Assembly (NCBI RefSeq): GCF_034670185.1
Contig: NZ_JAXMNY010000007.1
Coordinates: forward strand, 53,397-117,396
Reading direction: 5' to 3'
Source of the DNA: Nisaea sp.
GTDB taxonomy: Bacteria; Pseudomonadota; Alphaproteobacteria; Thalassobaculales; Thalassobaculaceae
Length of the DNA stretch: 64,000 bases
This document shows positions 59,671-64,000 of the stretch, piece after piece; within the stretch, counting starts at the first letter, position 1; each line of letters begins with the position of its first letter. The position numbers and the translations under genes are program-made. The notes beneath the pieces are model-generated. The model was not told where the DNA came from and searched no databases. It saw nothing but the letters and a program-made list of their open reading frames with translations.

Positions 59671-60575
59671 TTCGGCGCCCGCTTCACGAGGCCGAGTTTC
59701 TTGCGGACGGCGTCCGGCCCAATCACAGTCGCACCGAGATTTTCGATGATGGTGACCGCCTTCTCGACAAGCTGAGCGTTGGTCGCAAGCTGTCCCTTGG
59801 CAAGCCAGAGATTGTCTTCCAGGCCGACCCGGACGTTACCGCCCGCCAGCACAGAAGCCGCAACATAGGGCATCTGGTGACGCCCGAGAGCGAAGGCCGA
59901 CCAGTTCCAGTCCGCCGGCACGTTGTTGACCATGGCCATCAGCGTGTTCAGATCGTCCGGCGCGCCCCACGGCACGCCCATGCAGAGCTGCACCAGGGCG
60001 GGGCTTTCCAGCACACCGTCATCAACCAGTTTCTTGGCGAGCCAGAGGTGGCCTGTATCGAAAGCCTCGATCTCCGGCTTCACACCGAGCTTCGTCATCA
60101 TCGAGCCCATCGCCTCGAGCATGCCCGGGGTGTTGGTCATGACGTAGTCTTTTTCAGCAAAATTCATCGTGCCGCAATCGAGCGTGCAGAGCTCCGGCAG
60201 GCACTCGGCGATGTGGGCAACCCGCTCCTCGGCACCGATCATGTCCGTGCCCTCAATCAACGGCAGCGGCTGGGACGGGCTGCCGAACACCAGATCCCCG
60301 CCCATGCCGGAGGTCAGGTTCAGCACCACGTCGACCTCGGAGTCGCGAATACGGTCCGTCAGTTCGCGATAGAGCTTCAGATCACGCGCCGGCGCGCCGG
60401 TTTCAGGATCGCGCACATGGCAATGCACCACGGCCGCGCCTGCCTTTGCCGCCGCGATCGCGCTCTCAGCGATCTGCTGAGGACTCCGCGGCACATGAGG
60501 GCTGCGATCCTGCGTGCCTCCGGAACCTGTTACGGCACAGGTAATGAAAACCTCACGGTTCATGTCGAGCGGCAT
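59667..60575 (-). CDS. BKACE-family 3-keto acid cleavage enzyme (dehydrocarnitine cleavage)
   Basis: 302 residues from the ATG at 60575 with GGGAG six bases upstream; the frame extends nine codons further without a ribosome site. Zinc-binding HCHVRDPETG and the TCAVTGSGG start are hallmarks of the BKACE (DUF849) family. Members condense a beta-keto acid with acetyl-CoA to give acetoacetate and a new CoA ester. Next to carnitine dehydrogenase the substrate is very probably 3-dehydrocarnitine, giving betainyl-CoA. It is the first gene of the operon and divergent from the CdhR-like regulator. Confidence 0.9.
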   Translation of the reverse strand: MPLDMNREVFITCAVTGSGGTQDRSPHVPRSPQQIAESAIAAAKAGAAVVHCHVRDPETGAPARDLKLYRELTDRIRDSEVDVVLNLTSGMGGDLVFGSPSQPLPLIEGTDMIGAEERVAHIAECLPELCTLDCGTMNFAEKDYVMTNTPGMLEAMGSMMTKLGVKPEIEAFDTGHLWLAKKLVDDGVLESPALVQLCMGVPWGAPDDLNTLMAMVNNVPADWNWSAFALGRHQMPYVAASVLAGGNVRVGLEDNLWLAKGQLATNAQLVEKAVTIIENLGATVIGPDAVRKKLGLVKRAPK

Positions 60576-60659
60576 CGCGATCTCCCAAAAGCAGTCTTTC
60601 AATCAACATCAGCCTAGGATGCGTTGACAGGGACCATCATGCCGTTTTAGCTCATTATC

Positions 60660-61601
60660 ATGCCCATTTGGATCAATCAGAGCGACGGCACCCAGGAAAT
60701 CGCGGTCCTGCTGTTCAACCGCTTTTCCAATTATTGCCTCGCCAACACCGTCGAGCCGATGCGGGCGGCGAACGATGCGCTCGGCCGCACGGCCTATCGC
60801 TGGCGGCTTCTCAGCCTGGATGGCGAGCCAGTCACCTCATCAAGCGGCATGCAGCTGATGCCCGACGGCAAACTGTCGGACGTGCCGGGCGGAGATGCAT
60901 TGTTTATCCTGCCAAGCTATGCCTACCGAACCTTCGGCACACCCGCCTGCCTCGACGCACTCCGGGCGGCAGCGCGCCGGTTCGAGACCCTGGCCGGGCT
61001 TGATGCCGGAAGCTGGCTGCTGGCGGAAGCGGGGCTGCTGAACGGCTACAGTGCGACCATCCATTTCGACGAGTTCGACCGGTTCTCCGAGCGTTTCCCG
61101 GAGGTGACCGCGCGCCGGGAGCGCTGGATCGTCGATCGCGACCGGATGAGCGCCGGCGGCGCCACGACCGCCTTCGAACTGATGCAGCACCTGATTGCCT
61201 CAACACATGGCGCCGCAGTCTCAATCGAGATCGCCGGGCTTTTCATGCAAGGAGACGAGAGTGCCGGCGCGCGCGGTGGACCGACGCCAGGTGACCGCCG
61301 GGTGCAAAGGGCGCTGACAGTGATGCGGGGCAATCTGGAAACACCGTTATCTGTTGCTGATCTGGCCCGCGCCGCCGGATGCCGGCAACGCGATCTCGAA
61401 GTCCGCTTCCGCCGGGCCTTCGGGGCAACGCCAAGGACCGTCTACCGTCAGCTCCGCATGGCGGAAGCCCTTCGGCTGGTGCGTGACGGCGATCTCTCGA
61501 TTGCGGAGATCTCCCTGCGCTGCGGCTATTCCGATCCGAGCGCTTTCACCCGCGCTTTCCGCGCGACGCACGGTCGGGCGCCTCGCAATCTGGAGGCCTA
61601 A
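60660..61601 (+). CDS. GATase1-type AraC regulator, CdhR-like
   Basis: 313 residues: an N-terminal DJ-1/PfpI-like domain (IAVLLFNRFSNYCLANTVEPMRAAND, the DAGSWLLAEAGLLNGY segment where amidotransferases have Cys) and a C-terminal AraC helix-turn-helix pair (LSVADLARAAGCRQRDLEVRFRRAFGATPRTVYRQLRMAEALRLV, ISLRCGYSDPSAFTRAFRATHG). It is divergent from the BKACE/carnitine dehydrogenase operon, as CdhR in Pseudomonas, and probably activates it when carnitine or a downstream betaine is present. Confidence 0.9.
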   Translation: MPIWINQSDGTQEIAVLLFNRFSNYCLANTVEPMRAANDALGRTAYRWRLLSLDGEPVTSSSGMQLMPDGKLSDVPGGDALFILPSYAYRTFGTPACLDALRAAARRFETLAGLDAGSWLLAEAGLLNGYSATIHFDEFDRFSERFPEVTARRERWIVDRDRMSAGGATTAFELMQHLIASTHGAAVSIEIAGLFMQGDESAGARGGPTPGDRRVQRALTVMRGNLETPLSVADLARAAGCRQRDLEVRFRRAFGATPRTVYRQLRMAEALRLVRDGDLSIAEISLRCGYSDPSAFTRAFRATHGRAPRNLEA

Positions 61602-61779
61602 ACCGCGATGAAGAAATTGCGACAAAACATCCCTCTCCATCATCTGCCTTCCAATTTTCCGCCTCACCGGCTATGCATGCCGTCACATTCTGACCTTCTG
61701 CCTTACCCCCTGGTTCCTTGGATTATCGCTGCCGCTCCCGACGCGGGGCGCGGCTTGCTTCAATACTGACAGGTGTTAA

Positions 61780-62313
61780 ATGCACAATAAAAACGCGTCT
61801 CTAACCCGTGTCGAGCGATCGCTGGCGCCGGATGAGTTGATCGTCACCAAGACGGATGCCTCCGGAAAAATCCGTTACGCGAACCGCACATTCTACAAGT
61901 TCGCCGGTTACACGCCCGCCGAATGCATCGGCGCCCAGCACAACATCATCCGGCACCCGGAAATGCCGCGCACGGTATTCAAACTGTTGTGGGACACCAT
62001 CAAGGGCGGAGACGAGATCTTCGCCTATGTGAACAACCGGGCAAAGAACGGCGATCACTACTGGGTCCTCGCCCATGTCACCCCGAACTGGGGTGCGAAC
62101 AAGTCGATCATCGGCTACCACAGTAACCGGCGCGCGCCGAACAGTGATGTGATCCGCGAGCATATCCAGCCGCTCTACACCCAACTTCTCAAGATAGAAC
62201 GCAGCGCCGGCAGCCCGAAGGATGCCCTGGCCGCAGGCGAAAAGCATGTCCTCGATCTTCTTCGCTCGAAGGACATGTCATTCAACGAGCTCATGTTTGC
62301 ATTGGGGGTTTAG
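61780..62313 (+). CDS. PAS-domain sensor protein, Aer-like
   Basis: 177 residues with one PAS domain (about 18-120): DELIVTKTDASGKIRYANRTFYKFAGYTPAECIGAQHNIIRHPEMPRTVFKLLWDTI, then NRAKNGDHYWVLAHVTPNW. This is the Aer-type PAS that binds FAD and senses redox or oxygen. It has no membrane anchor or output domain; the chemotaxis transducer starts one base after its stop. The two are probably the split halves of an Aer-like receptor. Confidence 0.88.
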   Translation: MHNKNASLTRVERSLAPDELIVTKTDASGKIRYANRTFYKFAGYTPAECIGAQHNIIRHPEMPRTVFKLLWDTIKGGDEIFAYVNNRAKNGDHYWVLAHVTPNWGANKSIIGYHSNRRAPNSDVIREHIQPLYTQLLKIERSAGSPKDALAAGEKHVLDLLRSKDMSFNELMFALGV

Positions 62314-63465
62314 ATGTTCGGATCAGCCAGCAGCAAGGACGTCAAGGCCGCCATTCCCGTCCTAAAGAAGCTCGTAAAAGGTGATTTCAATCAGCGGATC
62401 ACCCAGATCTCCGGAAACTCCGAGACTGCGGAACTGCTCCATCTGGTCAACGATCTCGTCGATCGCTGCGACTCCTACCTCCGGGAATCCGCAGCCTGCA
62501 TGTCCCATGTCAGCGAGAACAAGTACTACCGCAAGATCATCGAGACCGGGATGCAGGGAGACTTCCTGAATGCGTCCCGCTCGGTCAACAGCGCCCTTTC
62601 CTCGATGGACAAGCGCGTCCAGGATTTTTCCGGCGCGACCGCCGCTTTCGAGGCGACCGTTCAGAGCATCGTCGAGACTGTCGCCTCCGCGTCGACCGAG
62701 CTGATGTCCTCTTCTGAATCGATGCAGAATATCGCTTCCGATACGAGCGAGAGAGCGACATCCGTCGCTGCCGCCGCCGAGGAAGCCTCGGTCAATGTCC
62801 AGTCCGTTGCCTCTGCCTCGGAGCAGCTTTCGTCCTCGATCACGGAAATCAGCCAGCAGGTCTCGCACGCCTCAAGCGTCGCCAACGACGCCGCCGAGCT
62901 GACGGGACAGGTGACCCAGCGCGTTGACAGCCTGGAACAGGCAACAGCGAACATCGTCGGCTCCCTCAAGATCATCAGCGAGATCGCCGAGCAGACCAAC
63001 CTGCTTGCGCTCAACGCCACCATCGAGGCCGCGCGGGCCGGGGAAGCCGGGAAAGGCTTTGCCGTGGTCGCGAACGAGGTCAAGGCGCTGGCCAACCAGA
63101 CCAGCGGGGCGACTGAGGAGATCAACGGCTTCGTCCGGAGTATCGAGGAGGCGAGTAAACATACCATCACGGGTATTCGCGAAATCTCGACCCAGGTAAA
63201 CACGATCAGCGAAGCGAATGCAGCCGTTTCAGCCGCTGTGGAAGAACAATCCGCCGCAACCCGGGAAATTGCCGGCAATATCGAGCAGGCGTCGGCGGGC
63301 ACATCCGAAGTGACGGAAAACATCACGGCTGTAACAGCGTCCGCGCAGGAAACCAATCGCACGGCTCACGAGGTCAATGGCGCCGCGAGTGAGCTGTCGG
63401 AACAGGCAGAGTCCCTCAGATCGGTCGTTGGCGACTTCCTGAACAGGGTCCGGACCGTGGTCTGA
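62314..63465 (+). CDS. Soluble methyl-accepting chemotaxis protein
   Basis: 383 residues without a membrane segment. A short N-terminal helical region (KLVKGDFNQRITQISGNSETAELLHLVNDLVDRCDSYLRES) is followed by the MCP signalling domain with the hairpin tip EIAEQTNLLALNATIEAARAGEAGKGFAVVANEVKALANQTS and flanking heptad coiled coils. It should talk to CheA/CheW, taking its signal from the PAS protein encoded directly upstream. A terminator follows. Confidence 0.92.
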   Translation: MFGSASSKDVKAAIPVLKKLVKGDFNQRITQISGNSETAELLHLVNDLVDRCDSYLRESAACMSHVSENKYYRKIIETGMQGDFLNASRSVNSALSSMDKRVQDFSGATAAFEATVQSIVETVASASTELMSSSESMQNIASDTSERATSVAAAAEEASVNVQSVASASEQLSSSITEISQQVSHASSVANDAAELTGQVTQRVDSLEQATANIVGSLKIISEIAEQTNLLALNATIEAARAGEAGKGFAVVANEVKALANQTSGATEEINGFVRSIEEASKHTITGIREISTQVNTISEANAAVSAAVEEQSAATREIAGNIEQASAGTSEVTENITAVTASAQETNRTAHEVNGAASELSEQAESLRSVVGDFLNRVRTVV

Positions 63466-63490
63466 TTTCCTAGGTGTTTCGCAGTGTTAA

Positions 63491-63523
63491 AGCCAGGCCG
63501 TCATTGAACGGCCTGGCTTTTTT
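63491..63523 (+). terminator. Rho-independent terminator of the PAS/MCP operon
   Basis: AGCCAGGCCGT (63491-63501) pairs perfectly with ACGGCCTGGCT (63508-63518), loop cattga, followed by T-rich sequence. It is 26 bases after the MCP stop. Confidence 0.9.
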
Positions 63524-63825
63524 ATACGGCTCTCGATTGCAAGGGCGATCCACGACAAGTCAGCCACAACACCCGCTACCGACGTCCTACATCGCCGGAA
63601 AACATTGCCCAGCAACACAGATTATATCTAGTCAGGGCATTGTTATTTCGATCTTATTTCATTTCCCGAAATGCAGAGCCTGACGGATAGCGAGGTGAGC
63701 GCGTCGGTCATCAAAGCCGTGCCCTGGAGCAATAGCCCCAAGCCGGCAAGAACCGAACCAGTCACCCTCAGCACTCCGGCGATTATCGGGCCAACTCATC
63801 AATTCTAAGCGGCCCTGGACGCAAA

Positions 63826-63855
63826 GAAAAACCCCACGAACAACTGTTCACGGGG
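63826..63855 (-). terminator. rRNA operon terminator
   Basis: On the minus strand CCCCGTGAACA pairs with TGTTCGTGGGG (two G-U wobbles), arms within 63832-63855, followed by TTTTT at 63831-63827. It lies about 50 bases after the 5S rRNA 3' end. Confidence 0.8.
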
Positions 63856-63904
63856 CTTTATTGGATCTGTTCAGAGGTTAAGATTTTTTTTCTTGTTCGT
63901 AGAT

Positions 63905-64000
63905 GACCTGGCGGCGACCTACTCTCCCACGCCTTAAGACGCAGTACCATTGGCGCGGAGGGTTTTCACGGCCGAGTTCGGAATGGGATCGGGTGCGGGC
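63905..64000 (-). rRNA. rrf: 5S ribosomal RNA (partial, 3' part)
   Basis: Read on the minus strand, the last 96 bases include CCCGATCCCATTCCGAACTCGG, the loop B/C region, then TGGTACTGCGTC and GTGGGAGAGTAGGTCGCCGCCAGG, all conserved 5S features. The 5' end lies beyond the right edge of the window, where 23S rRNA should follow upstream. Confidence 0.95.

Larger units (their letters stand above)
63466..63904. other. Intergenic region between the MCP gene and the rRNA operon
   Basis: No gene found in 439 bases. It holds one terminator from each side: the MCP terminator at 63491-63523 and the rRNA terminator at 63826-63855. Nothing else is seen between them. Confidence 0.6.

Noticed and set aside
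1..64000. CRISPR arrays, insertion sequences, integrases or phage structural genes
   Set aside because: No regularly spaced repeats, transposase motifs or tyrosine/serine recombinase motifs were seen on either strand.

Overview
The window looks like the chromosome of a marine alphaproteobacterium. The coding sequence is GC-rich, the tRNA and 5S rRNA sequences are alphaproteobacterial in style, and there is a complete ectoine operon for salt tolerance, a full Sox thiosulfate-oxidation cluster, and many ABC/TRAP importers for small organic solutes. A Rhodospirillales relative (Nisaea/Thalassobaculum-like) is my best guess from gene content, but it is inference only.

Layout. (1) 1-14816: sulfur oxidation. 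A long minus-strand run reads soxV-W-X-Y-Z-A-B-C-D-E-F, then a YeeE/YedE transporter and a fused membrane/spermidine-synthase-like gene that runs off the left edge. Divergently on the plus strand lie soxS, a GlcG/HbpS-like gene, a SoxR/SqrR/BigR-type ArsR repressor and a second YeeE transporter. Two operator-like inverted repeats of the form ATTC-N8-GAAT lie at the soxV/soxS divergent promoter and upstream of soxX. (2) 14817-21762: an AT-richer accessory stretch with a RadD-like helicase, a diguanylate cyclase overlapping a periplasmic solute-binding protein, and an unfamiliar 542-residue protein with a possible nuclease-like N-terminus. That last gene sits between tRNA-Met and a 13-bp copy of the tRNA 3' end, as in a small tRNA-inserted element. 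(3) 21875-27131: a phosphonate/phosphate-type ABC importer (phnC-D-E-E) and an extra PhnD paralogue. (4) 27257-29525: LysR regulator, DoxX and a DODA-type dioxygenase. (5) 29537-39511: acyl-CoA dehydrogenase, TRAP importer, D-amino-acid-dehydrogenase-like FAD enzyme, enolase-superfamily enzyme and TPP enzyme, with a divergent GntR regulator and Asp/Glu-racemase-family protein; together a catabolic locus of unknown substrate. (6) 39660-43967: Ugp-like ABC importer whose ATPase gene faces the other way. (7) 44086-48711: ectABC-ask and the MarR regulator ectR, with an operator placed inside the ect promoter. (8) 49023-54227: a second PhnD/C/E/E-type importer followed by a Na/Pi-cotransporter with a PhoU domain. 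(9) 54235-61601: an operon predicted to turn gamma-butyrobetaine/carnitine into glycine betaine and acetoacetate, with a divergent CdhR-like regulator. (10) 61780-64000: a PAS protein and a soluble chemotaxis transducer, then the 3' end of an rRNA operon (5S rRNA, minus strand) with its terminator.

How it fits together: the cell can gain electrons from thiosulfate (Sox), make ectoine and probably glycine betaine as compatible solutes, and scavenge phosphorus compounds and organic acids. I saw no CRISPR array, insertion sequence, integrase or phage structural gene. The most novel-looking piece is the orphan gene bracketed by the tRNA-Met repeat; the most solid new regulatory reading is the pair of sulfide/persulfide-repressor operators in the sox cluster.
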